DNA from: Casuarius casuarius
Taxonomy: Eukaryota; Chordata; Aves; Casuariiformes; Casuariidae
DNA: 64,000 bases
Direction: 5' to 3'
NCBI GenBank assembly: GCA_003342895.1
Contig: PTFA01000011.1
Location: 6,475,902 to 6,539,901 of the forward strand
In this document: piece after piece, positions 10,738-22,560 of the stretch
Layout: the number at the start of each line of letters is the position of its first letter
Numbering within the stretch: the stretch's first letter is position 1
The notes under the pieces: model-generated
The model's input: only the letters and a program-made list of their open reading frames with translations
Told to the model about the DNA's origin: nothing
The model's database searches: none
Translations under genes and position numbers: made by a program

Positions 10738-12762
10738 CTGAATCCTCCACTGTAGCACAGGAAAGAAAGAGGTAACTCTTAGGGGAACCAGAACATTATT
10801 TGAAAACTATTTTACCTTTAGTCCACAATTTATTTAAGAACTAGTCTTCCACCTTTTTTTCTCGTGCCAAAACCCTTTTCTTAGTGGGCTCTCTGAGCTA
10901 TTCCACATAATCCTCTTTTTAGAAGATATTACCTGCAATCTTTCACCAAAAAGAATTCCCTTCTGTTAACAAAGCTTCTCCCTGTGCAGTTAACTCACAT
11001 ATGATGCAGAAAAATTATTGGCATTTAATAGAAAAATCCCTTTAATAAAAGCATATTCATTCTGTGGTGTTCAGTGATTAAGGTAACCAAATGCTTCCAA
11101 TTAATTTTCCCTTTAATTTGCAATGAATTCCTATAAATAAAGAGCTATGCACCTGGACAGATGAAAGATTTCCCATTTTCACCCAGTATGATGAGAAAGG
11201 AGAAAAATGGTTGAAAAAGAAAGACCAAAATTGATGCTAACTTTAGCATAGTTATACAAGTTCATGCTGGCTGAGCCATAGCTCTTAAAGAAATTTCTGA
11301 GAACCACTAGTCAGTAGCATAATTGACTTTTGGTGGCTTCAAAAGGCCATGAACACAGCTAATAGTTTTTGGCAGTTCCAAAGACATTAATCATGATCAA
11401 TGTGCAATATTAAATAAGGCTCCTTCAAAATGAATATAAATTAAGACTGTAATTCCATCTCAGCCTTTTGGTGACATGAGGAAACCACTTGAGTTTCACT
11501 CTCATGGTTTATGATGTCCCCAGAAGCCTTTGATGGAATTATAGCCTTATTAAGTACAGTTGGGGTACATTATTCCTTAAATTATTGCAGCTGTAAGTCA
11601 TTATTCCCACTAGAAATTAGAACTTGCTGTACTTTCAGCAGCTATGTAATCTCAAAGTAAGTTGGGGGGAATCTCATGATGGGAGGGTATCTGCTTTTTA
11701 ATTTCTGTCACTACCATACACACACAGCTTAGTAGAGTTGTTAATGTCTGATATTAACAGCCTGCATGCTTTTTTTTGTTTTAGGGAACACTATTAACAC
11801 CACTATAATGTTTATATAACCTTTTTTATAAGGCATTTTGAATTGTGTTTTTAATCTTCTGTCTGTGTGAGATCATTCAATCACTAAGGAAGTAAAAGAG
11901 ACTTCAGGAAGACAGATGTTGATGGGGTACACAAATAGGCTTTTAGGGAGGCAGAATATAATTATTAGTAGTATTTCAGTAAGGACATGTGTAATAATAT
12001 CTTGGGTAATAAACAGTGGTATGTAATCTTTAATTCCTTAAAGTAGTTCAAGCCTTCACCTGAACTTCAAGAGAGCAAAACTAGGCCTTTTTGGCTTCCA
12101 GTCTGTAGCATGGGTGACAGCAGTGGTTCTGAGGAAGAGCAAGAAGTATACTGTATCAGCTGGGGGATTGTTTTGGAGGTGTTTGGAGGTGTCCCACAGT
12201 GTTACCTGCAGACAAGGGCCCCCAAGAGCAGTGTTCCCACAGAAGCTGGGAGGGCTGGGGAGGCACAGGCAGTCCTGAGACTCTTCCCCGGTCAGGAGGG
12301 TGGGCTGATCTCCCAACCAGCATTGTCCATGCCAAATCCTCCAGAGTTTATAATATCAAAATCAAACATTTGTGCAAAAATAAACCTCTTCCTACCAGTA
12401 ACAGGAATAGTGTATGTTAGCACAGTTAGTTATTTTTATTATGGGCAGGCATGACTGGACATAAGGTGCAAGTAAGTTCTGTAATATTTCTTAGTTAATA
12501 AGAATGCAAGCTCTCTGGAAAGAATATACAGTATTTTAAAAGCATGCTTTTCGAATAAAGATTTTTCTGATATTATGGTAGTTTAAATCATCGCAGCCTT
12601 ACCAGTTTAGTTAGCTTTGTGTATTAGTTTCTTGCAACAGTTTTTACACTGCCTAAGCTTTTAAATAGCAGTAAGTAGTATTCAGTGCCACATATTGAAA
12701 AAAAAACTGTTGAAGAAAAACCCTAAGGGTATCACATATATCATTAAGCCTGGAGGAGTTCA

Positions 12763-12816
12763 GGGTTTGGTTTTTTTTGTTTTTTTTGGTTTTTGTTTTT
12801 GTTTTTTTTCTTTTTA
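12763..12816. repeat. T-rich (GTTTT)-like low-complexity tract
   Basis: T-runs of 5-8 separated by single or double G, a decayed poly(T)/(GTTTT)n tract. Confidence 0.8.
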
Positions 12817-13669
12817 TATGCTATTTTAAGTCCTGTAACAAGTAGAAAGAATTCTGTACCCTTTTCTCTCACAACTTCTCATATTATTAAAAAAAATATA
12901 GCTATAGCTAAGAAACAGTAAAACTTGCCATTAGGCTGCTTAATTGATATGAAATTTCATGTGCTTCTGGCAAAGCTGGATTCTCTCTTTTGAGTCTTAG
13001 AGAAAGAAGAAAACATCCTTGGCTTGGTTACTTGGAGAAGTTATATAAGGCATTTATTTGCATCTCAGACAATGAGGATAGAAAATGTTACCTTGCGCTG
13101 GAGAAACACATTGCAAGTCACATTTAGATTTTGGGATGTTATTCTATTTATATTTATTTAGGATTTGTCTTTTTATGAGTGTAGTGATCCTCCTGCAAGC
13201 CACTGAATGCTTTGGTTTTGAAAAGATGGTGTTTTACCTTTACCTTTACCTAAGGGTGTTAGCAGGTGTTTTAATTTAATCAGTGTTAATATTTCCATTG
13301 ATTTTGGTAATATGTTTCCTATTTACAAAATAAAAAGATGGGTACAGGTGTCTGAAGGATTACAGTCCAAAGGATAAAATTTATGAAATTTGAAATCAGA
13401 AAGACATAGCCTGTTAGTTTAGCTGACCTAAATGGATTAGTATTTAAAATTCATGTTTTCACAGATAATTTGCCCTGTTGTGTAAATTTAGTCTGTTGGG
13501 TTTTGAATTTTTTTTGTTGAAATGAAGATTACTTCTAGCAACCAGAGGAAAATTCCAGGCTGAAATGGTGAAAAAAGAAAAGAAATATTTAAAGAATCAT
13601 GGAAGTGATGAACTCTTCATATGTTGAAATATAGTTTATTTTGTGAATATCTTAAAAAGTTGTTATTTT

Positions 13670-13689
13670 GGGGGTTTTGGGGGGGGGGG
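13670..13689. repeat. Interrupted G-run, G5-T4-G11
   Basis: Five G, four T, then eleven G on the plus strand. It is a possible intermolecular or bulged G-quadruplex former and a likely sequencing trouble spot. Confidence 0.8.
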
Positions 13690-16029
13690 TCCTTATTTCT
13701 GAGGACCAATTTGTTTTATGATTTCAACGAGGTCTTGGCTTTAAATAAAGGATGGCATGAAATGTTGTAAAGTAATATACAGAAAGAGGTATGCTTTTTT
13801 AAATCCATAAATAGTACGCAGATGATTACAGACTAGGGATGGTTGGGTCCTAATAAAAATAATCTGTCATGGCCAGTATTAGGAATACACTGAAAGACAG
13901 ATAAGTACAACACAGAAATTAACAGATCATTATGGTGATATAAGACTTTGTCTTTTTTGTTAAGATAAATAACTTAAAATACGTGGTGAACAGAATTTGT
14001 CTAATATGTACAACTCAAAAATATTTTAATTCCGAACAATCAAAAAGTATTGCGGTAATACAATAACTGTAGCTAATGTGTAAAATCCTGAGAAAGTAAT
14101 GAACCATATTAAATTCCATGCGCCAGTTATAAATATCAGCAACGACAGAGAAAGTAGATATGTTTTATTGGTTGCATTTTTTTATCTAATTATGTACTGC
14201 TTAGTATTATGAATGCACATAAATTTGCCTTTCAAGACTTATACATTTTAGATTTAAAGCCCACTACAAAAACACACTGAAAGTCACAAGGAAAGATGAT
14301 GGATAACAAGAAATATTTAAAAGGAACTTTTTTATTTGTGATAGTCTTCTTCTTAAAATGCAGTTAATATGGTAAATAATTAAACATATAAATATCAGCA
14401 AATGTTCAAAATGCTCCTTAAATATCAATACACAAGTCAGTTGTAATTGGACAGGCAAACAGAGAGCATCCTCAAACTGTTACTCACAGGAGTAACACAT
14501 TGATAGCTTGCATGGATAACATTTTCAAGACAGATTAGTAGGACTGNATTTTTTTCACCATCCTACTTGTTTGTTTAAATTTACGCCTCCCTGGACTCCC
14601 ATTGAACTAAGTGATAGAGTTGGGTGAAACGTTGTTTTTACCTTTTAAATTTTTTTAAATTGTCTCTCTCACCTTTCCAAGCTAAGGAAAAACAATGAAC
14701 TTCGGGGGAAAAAAAAAAAAGTGATAAACGAGCAAAAGAGAGGGACTTATTCTGGAACAGTTTGTTACAAGGAATGTCAAAGACTGAAGTCAAAGACCTT
14801 TTTTTCCAGACCTAGCACAAGAACTGGATCTTTGTTTTCCAGTCTCAAATACTTGACCAAGCCGCGATGCTATTTACTTTTCAGACTCTTTCTCTTACCT
14901 CTCCTTGGCACTTGGTGAACATTTCATTCAAAAAATGCCCAGATGCAGCTATTAAACAAGACTTCTGCATATGCCTTATTCTAAGCATGGAAGGTTTTTG
15001 TAAAATACAGTCTCAGAGAGATACTGACTTTGATTGTCAGCGAGCTGTAGCAAGACAGAAATTTGCTTTTATTGTAGTGTGGCAGAATTTATGAGATTAT
15101 CTCTAAGTAACTTCTTTAGGAAGGGGATTTAAAGGATGGACCAATGAGTTCCAGCAATCCCACAGGGCTGCCTTGCCTGCTTTCCCTGTTATCTGAATGT
15201 TCAGCTTTCTCTAACACCTAACTCGCCTTTTAAATCCGAATTAAAGGTTACCTCTGTCACCCAGTAATCTGCTTCTTCCAGACAATGAACTCAACACAGC
15301 ACCCAAAATGTTCCTGCTACTCATGTTCTTGCAGGCTCTTCAGCCCCTTTCGTGCCTTTAGAAATAAACAGATTGGTTAGTTTTTAAGTAGAGAGAATCT
15401 CATATTTTGGCAAGATAGGGGAAGATGTCTAGGGGTTATTCGCTCATGGAGTATTATAGGGTTCCTAAACAGCTGCAACTTTCCAGGAGTAATCTTTGTA
15501 NGGTTCATAGTTTTACAGTGAGACATTCTGGTTGTTCCGTTGCCAAGTGTCTCTTTCATCATTAAAATTTTGTCATAACCCAATATTCTTCAACTGTGTT
15601 CATTCTGTAAAGTAAACGAACAGAAAAAAAGCCACTTCCGTGATTCAACAGCACTGTGGTTTGCTTGCTTGGGAGGGTAATATAATGGAAAATTTATCCC
15701 ATTTCTTTGTGCTAAGGTGCAAGTATGAAAATATGCTATTTAAGCATTGCAGCCCTGATGTGCAGGGTATGAGTTTAACATCTTGCATATTATAGTAGTG
15801 AAATTTGAAACATTTGGTGAATCTCAGGCATAGTGATAGAATTATGCATTTTATTTCTTTTCTAACTAAGCATATGGTTCTCTTACAACTACTGTTAGTA
15901 ATTTTTACTTTTAGGGNTACCGAAACTAAAATAAATGAAAAAAATCAGGAATTGCAAACTTAGAGTTGATATGGCTCCCTGATTAGAGAAGAGGCTTCAC
16001 AAAAACATATTCTAAAAGCAGAAAAGTAG

Positions 16030-16320
16030 CTACGAAGCCAGCAGCTGGTTATCCCGGACCAGGGCTGGTTTTGTGCCCGTCGGCAGACTTGTACCTCCTG
16101 CCACGCAGGAGCTGGGATGCTGCTCTGACTCTCTGGTGGCACGACTCTGCTCACCGACCCTGCACACATCTGGGAGCTTTCTGGTCCATTCCCCACACAC
16201 ACGCCTGAGCAAGGGAGGAGACGAGATCACGCAACACAGGGACAGTGGGGGAAGGCAGGAGGAAGACAGACGCACATGGGAAGTCCTCCTCCTCCTCTCG
16301 GCAATAAGCTGGTAGGTCAG
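16030..16320. other. GC-rich island of unknown nature
   Basis: GC and CpG content rise sharply over about 290 bp, with overlapping open frames of 60-81 codons on both strands, as expected from base composition alone. A CT/CTC-rich stretch ends it. I see no domain, TATA box or convincing splice pair. It could be a non-coding exon with promoter, an old LTR or another repeat. Confidence 0.4.
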
Positions 16321-18071
16321 CTGAACATGTCACTACAGCATAAAACCAGCTATAGAAAGGTATTGAGCTGCTTTCTGAGTATTTAGATGCCCCAACCCCT
16401 CCCAGAAAATCATAGTGCAGAAATGAAGACTATTTGAAGAGACTGTCATTTTTTTAGTTTTAAGGATCCTTCAAGATGATAAGTTAATGTCAATATTGAT
16501 GTGGTATGACATTAAAATTTTCATCCTGCTGTTTAATATACTCAGCTCTGCTTAGCTTTTTTCTTTATGACAGACATAATAGAAATAAGGTGCCCAAGAA
16601 GTAACCTCAGCATTGGTGCATCATCATCTATTTCAAGATACACACAGGCTGTATGTACATTAAAGCAACTTCTAGACACTGCTGCATTTATGAGTCAAAG
16701 TGTAAATCCATGCTTATAGTGCATGCAGATTCATTCTATCTGTATGTGATAACCTGTGAATATACACCTCTTCATCAACAGAAATGTGCAGCAGAAGTGA
16801 AGATTAAAAAGCAGGCACAGAAGTTTAGCAGTTTGGAGGGAAGCAAGCAGAAATGCCTACCTACATAACTCCTGAGGATTCGTACTTTTGTATTACCTGC
16901 CTCATTTGTACCTATTAGCTCAAGAGAACCACTGATTCTGAAAAGAGTGAATAGGAGTGAGAAATCCAAGCTAGCAGGGGAAATTTAANAGCTGCCATTG
17001 CTACCATTTTTTGAAAGGTAAGAAAGTCTGTTTAAAAGATATCCACATTAATGAAATTACATGATAGACTGATCAGAAGAAATCTTAATGTGGCCTCACC
17101 TTACAATAGATGTGATTCCTGCAAATCCACAGCTCTTGCAAAAATTTGCATGGAAGTCAAATTACTGTAGATGGACGGGTTGATAATTCTAACTCTGTTT
17201 TTAATCTGTCTACAGTGGGTTTTTTGCCTTGGAAAAAAAAAAAGCTAAAAGAGCTGTTCTACATATGGCATCATTTGATAGTTGAAATAACTAAATTAAG
17301 TGTAATTTTCTTTTTTCTGTGAGTTGTAATACTGCCCTCCTTTCCTATCTGGACGCATGGGTGCTTAGAATCTGGCCATTGAATTTTCTGCCAAGTTTGC
17401 TTTGCTCACTTTGGTGAAATTACTCCAGCAGAAAATGTAGTCTCTGAATATATATGGTTCAGAAAGGGCATATCTGTAGTACTTTGAGAAGGCGTTAAGG
17501 GCCCCCATGTGGAAGAGCAATATGGAGACGAGACCTGGCGGGACTATTGTTCTTTAAATGTCATGATAATGCATGTACTTGTTTGTTTATATGCTATTAT
17601 GGGGTAAAATAGCTGGGAACTTTTTTCAAATATTAGTATAAACAGTAATGTGTTAGAAGACTAGGCTTTCCAGTGATCTGTTTATCCCCACAGTGTCAAC
17701 CTTCATATGCTAAAATAATGCTGAGATCTATTTCTTCCTTTATTAAACTGAAAATTCTGCATTAGGAAGGAAAAAAAAATCAATATGGACATTCCACTCT
17801 GTATATTATAGAACAGGTTTGAGCTATGGTGTGATTTTTATGAGATTAAAATATGAAAAAGGGTGAATTTTACCTAATGAGAATGATTTTAATAGCTCTG
17901 AAAAGCACAGATTATATGATCTAATGTCATGTTATATATCTCATAGTTTGAACATCTGAAGTTCTAGCTTATGAAATTCTATCAGCAGGGGTTCTAATGT
18001 TAAACAGTATTTTTAATGGAGTTGCTGTTGTGCTGTTTTAACGGGGAGATTATAAAAGTATAATCAGTGTG

Positions 18072-18130
18072 ATCCTGCCTCTATTATATGCAATGACAAA
18101 ACTGCCATTTACTTTGATGGCAACGATATT
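18072..18130. repeat. Copy of an ancient dispersed 'attgacttcaatgg' motif
   Basis: The block 'actgccatttactttgatgg' with 'gatcctgcct' upstream resembles the segment at 45055-45095 ('ttgccattgacttcaatgga', then 'atcaggatt'). I recall related phrases as common in amniote genomes. It is an old, low-identity interspersed repeat of uncertain class. Confidence 0.45.
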
Positions 18131-19479
18131 AAGTACAGTCATAATTAACCTTCCCCGTACCTCTTTCCATCTGCCTCCTCCCAAACAACCACAGAAATTT
18201 TACCAAATTTGAGAGGCTGCAGTATATAGGTTGCAGTTGAAGGCAGATATTAGAGACAAATTAAACAGAACAAAACAACCAAATGTAGTTTATGTAAGTT
18301 AACAGAAGAACTCTAATACAGGATCCTCAGGAAGGGAGGTTAGAAAATAGCCTGAAAGGAATTGCATAGGAAGGGGAGAGTACCCCATTTTTCATAGGCT
18401 TTGCAGCATCTCTTAGGAATTCTCCTGACAAATTGTGCACAGTGAGTCTTTCTGTGTATTGCCAGAGTTAGCAAACCATTTTTGAAAAATGTAATGGATG
18501 GGGTGTGAGGCTGCTGAATAAAGAAGTATAGAAAGAAGCGAGGCACCATTATTGATCATTACAGCAATGGTGCTGACCCTGCCGCTAAAGTTAATGTTGT
18601 ATTCAGAAAACCCTATTCTGAAGAGAGTAAAAGCCAAGTTAAACTCACTTTCTCTAAACATGTTTAGGGAAAACCAATTTTTAAACACATAAGAAAAAGG
18701 TAAAAATTTTAACTTTGACTCCAGTCATTGGGAGATGAATTCTCCTGTAACTCACAAAATGAACTGTCTGCTGTGGAAAATAGATTAAATTCAAGATATA
18801 TTTAGTGACTTGTGAACACACTGATTTGGTCTCCATCTCACCCAAAGGAACAAGTTTTCTCTGATCTTGCCTCCTTTTTCTTTATATAGATCTCTCTCCT
18901 GTATCGGAAGGATGCAAGATCCACATCTTACTGTGCCCGAAGTACTATAGAAATCAGCAGGATATTGGAAGTGCAATGCCCTTTTAGGGTGGAATAGTTG
19001 AAGATACATTAAAGAAGCATGTACGTGTAAATCCCTATGCATTTTCACTTTTGACGAAGTTCAATTTAAATGAGTAGTAAACCAAAGTGTGGCCAAAGCA
19101 GCAATCTCTTTACTGACTTAGTCACTAGAGAAATTGTGAGGTCAGATCACATGCTGACAAGAAACCAAGTGTGGCTTTCATCTAAGGATGAGCATGCTCA
19201 TCTGCAAGGGGAAGGAGTCTCAATGCCAATGAATATTTATGCACTTGGTACAATTACTGTTGAATATAGAACATGAACATTCATTAGTGCAGGGACTGGA
19301 ACCCTGCTTTCCCTCATCCAAAGTACGTGTCCTAATCATTAGATTCCAAAGTCGCATCCAATCCTCAGTCTTGGCACTGAATATTTCACTATACCGTGTG
19401 AAGTGGAACAACTTCAGCAAGAGGGAATTAGGGAACTGCACTATTTTGACACAGTTACTAAAATCCTCTAAATTCACAC

Positions 19480-19492
19480 GGGGGGGGGGGGG
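19480..19492. repeat. 13-nt G homopolymer
   Basis: Thirteen consecutive G on the plus strand, following 'cacac'. Confidence 0.9.
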
Positions 19493-22229
19493 TGTCAGAT
19501 AATTTTTTTTGTTCAAAGCATTTGGCCTTATATGTTTATGTTCATAATTTGAATATTGTGAAATATACTTAAACAAATGTAGCTTTTATATTTTTTTAGC
19601 TAATCAGTCTTATATTATTTGAGGACAGAAATTTATCAGCCATTTTTATATTTGTATATATCTATACATATACACACATAGTCAAACTTTTTTTTTTTTT
19701 CCTTAAAAGCAATTCCTGGCAACAGGGCTATGTTAGAATGACTATGAATTCATTAAAAATAAATTAATTCCCTCAGCAGCTGCATTCTTTCTGAAAAAAA
19801 CAGTGCAGATACAAATCCACCTGATTATGGGGCTAGTGTGACTGCACACTGATGGAATGAACATTCTTTCCTTTTTTCGGGATCTTGTATTTATGAAAAT
19901 TAGCTGTGGCTTTCTGCTGATCACCACTATTTTGCATTAACCTTGGCTGCTTTATTCTTCTGAAATATTTTGATGCTATACTTTAAAGTGGGAACTTCAG
20001 GTTATTTCTTGTACCATATCCTGGGTTTTGGATATCCGATGAGTATTTTAAGTTTAGTGTTTTTACAAGGAAAAATAATCATGCAATGTGTCCCTTTTCA
20101 TTTTAGTAACCATAGATTAACTTTGGGGCACACAGACTAGATTTCTCTTATATTTCTGTTTCTTCGTTTTCCACACAGTATAGGAAGGTTTATTTGCTAT
20201 TGCTTCTTTTGGCAATCAAATGTCCGAGTAGCTTTGAAACTTTGGAAAGAAACATTGGAAAAAATTACCACCAAAAGTACGTTTACAAAAATACACACGC
20301 ATAATTCCATTCATACATGTGTGTGTATATATTAATGTTTATATTTAGAGATTAATGTAAATTAGATTTAAAATAGTGAATGTTGTTTTCTGTTTCTCAT
20401 AAAACAGAATTAATGTTTTTTCCAAACCACAGCTTGATAAACATTACACAGGGGTGAAGCATTCTGGATACAATAATAATGTGGGAAACCTGTAACCATG
20501 GATTCAACTGGACCATGGTCCTTTCTAGTTCAAAAGCAGTTTAGATAACTAAAAATGTAACATGTACATGAGTCTGCTTTTTTGGTTTTATTTGAAATAC
20601 AATAAAAAGATTTTGTTTCATTATTTCTGACCGGATGAATGCCAGGGAGTACTGGGAATTTCGTGAGTACCTTTCATTAAATTAATCTCCCTTCTGTATT
20701 ATAACCCAAAGGTTTGCTTTTCAGATCTGGCACCTAACATTATTTATTCCAAAACTGATGAGTGTTGTCCAATTACCTAGTCTTTCACTTGAATAGTAAT
20801 TGAGTTCTGCCTAAGCACTCTTAGGTACTGTTTGAATAAGCCTGATGGAGCTCTGCAACGTTTCTCAAGGACAGTAACAGGGTACTGTGTTTGTGAGACT
20901 GCTCTACATTTATAAAGAGAATTATGAAATACGATTTATCCAAGTGCCATGAACAACTGGAGGGTAATGATCTGATTCTCCTTATACCTATTTTACACCT
21001 TCATAACACCAGTGGAGTTGCTTGCCATATAACTTATATATAAAAAAAAGGATTAAGGATCTTTGTGCTTGAGAGAGTAAATTCCGGGTATTTACAGATA
21101 AAATCAAATCCCTCCAACCAAACATTGCCCCAGAGAATGGTTCGGTAAAGAAAGGCACAGTACAGTTCTTCACGACATGATGTGTTACTCACGTTCACTA
21201 TTTTCTCTTCTGGTTGTCCTGTGTAAACTTTTCTAATAGTCCCAGATTTTCTTCTTGCCTATCAATAGTGTTTCCACTGAAAGCTGCAGGATTAAACTGT
21301 ATATGAGAAGCCAGTCCTGTCCGCTGTCTCAGAAAGGGTATTAACATCACATATTAATACATATTGAAACATATCAGGTGTCATTTCTCATGAAAATTGG
21401 ACACGGCTTTATCTTGCTCACAGCTCTAAAATCACAGGTCTTTTGACTCCAGACATGGTGTCCAACAGCATATGTACTGTCAGTCAGTCTTATATAAAAA
21501 CTGTCAGCTTTGTTCCATGGTAGGATCGGTGACCTTTCTCTGCATGAAAGGGGCTGACATGACAACATCTTTTATAATTTCTCACAATATGTATTTTTTT
21601 GTTGCTACAGCCATATTGACCTTTCAATCACATAGACATGTAAGTGCTTCCAATGTAACCTGCTTGCTATTTTGGTTTCCCATCATCCTTTTTTAAATTT
21701 TCCTTTTAAAATATTTATACACAATCATCCAATTCCTTGATAGCTGGCCATACAATTATTTCCTATAACAAGAATATATGACCGGTATACCAATATTGAT
21801 TTAACTTTGATACAGAGAATAATCTTTGCTCATGTTAAACACATACAAAACCATTTCAGAAATTATCATACTTGTTAATTGAGCATTATGCAATTTTTAC
21901 TTTTAAAATTAATTAAAATTAATGGTTACTAGCAAGCAACAGATTTTTTGATGATATGAAAAGGCTTAAGTAGGTTCAAATTCACAAGTGTATTTAGATA
22001 CGCAGCTCATATCTTTATGAATAAACCATCATGATTTTAAAAGGGTTAGTTACATTGGATTTCTTCAATCTGGGAAAAGTGGATGCCATGCATCTACGGA
22101 TATCAAGGGGCTCCACACAGGTGTAGTCTCCTTGTGAAGACTCTTAAGGCTTCTCAGTGGCTTAGGCTAAACTGAATTTGTGCCTCAATGACCCAGATAA
22201 AATGCTTGGAGAAGGAAGAAGGAATCGGT

Positions 22230-22560
22230 TTGCTGTGGAGACAAGGTGGCTTCTCTAGGGGCCATTTTTCAAGGTGCTGCCCAAAACACCTGCTATGCAC
22301 CTGGTCCCGCTGTCCTTGCCTCAGCCCTGGCCCTTTGCCATACCGACCCACAGCCACGTGTCACCCAGCCAGCAGATTTTTTCCCCTTGCCACCCCTGAG
22401 CTGCTGGAAAGGAGAGTCCCAGGGAACTATCCCACTCCNACAGAGGAGCCAGGCACCTGGCGTTAGTCAACCTCAGACCCACAGGGTCTTGGAATCATGG
22501 GTTTGCCGTCCTCACCGCTCTTTCACTTTTCAATTGAACTGTTTTTCAGAGTGATTTCTA
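22230..22560. other. GC-rich island of unknown nature
   Basis: About 330 bp rich in C and GC within AT-rich flanks, with two overlapping plus-strand frames (92 and 102 codons), each interrupted by the N at 22439. They show no recognisable domain and are proline/serine-rich, as C-rich DNA would give. Possible non-coding exon or old repeat. Confidence 0.35.

Larger units (their letters stand above)
10738..16029. other. AT-rich non-coding DNA
   Basis: No gene was recognised. The frames at 12056-12454 overlap on both strands in a slightly GC-richer patch without a family signature. Low-complexity tracts in this stretch are listed separately. Confidence 0.5.
16321..22229. other. AT-rich non-coding DNA
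   Basis: No gene or RNA was recognised. The stretch includes a dispersed ancient motif (18072-18130), a G-run (19480-19492), and small TA/CA-rich patches near 19650-19680 and 20317-20345. Confidence 0.5.
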
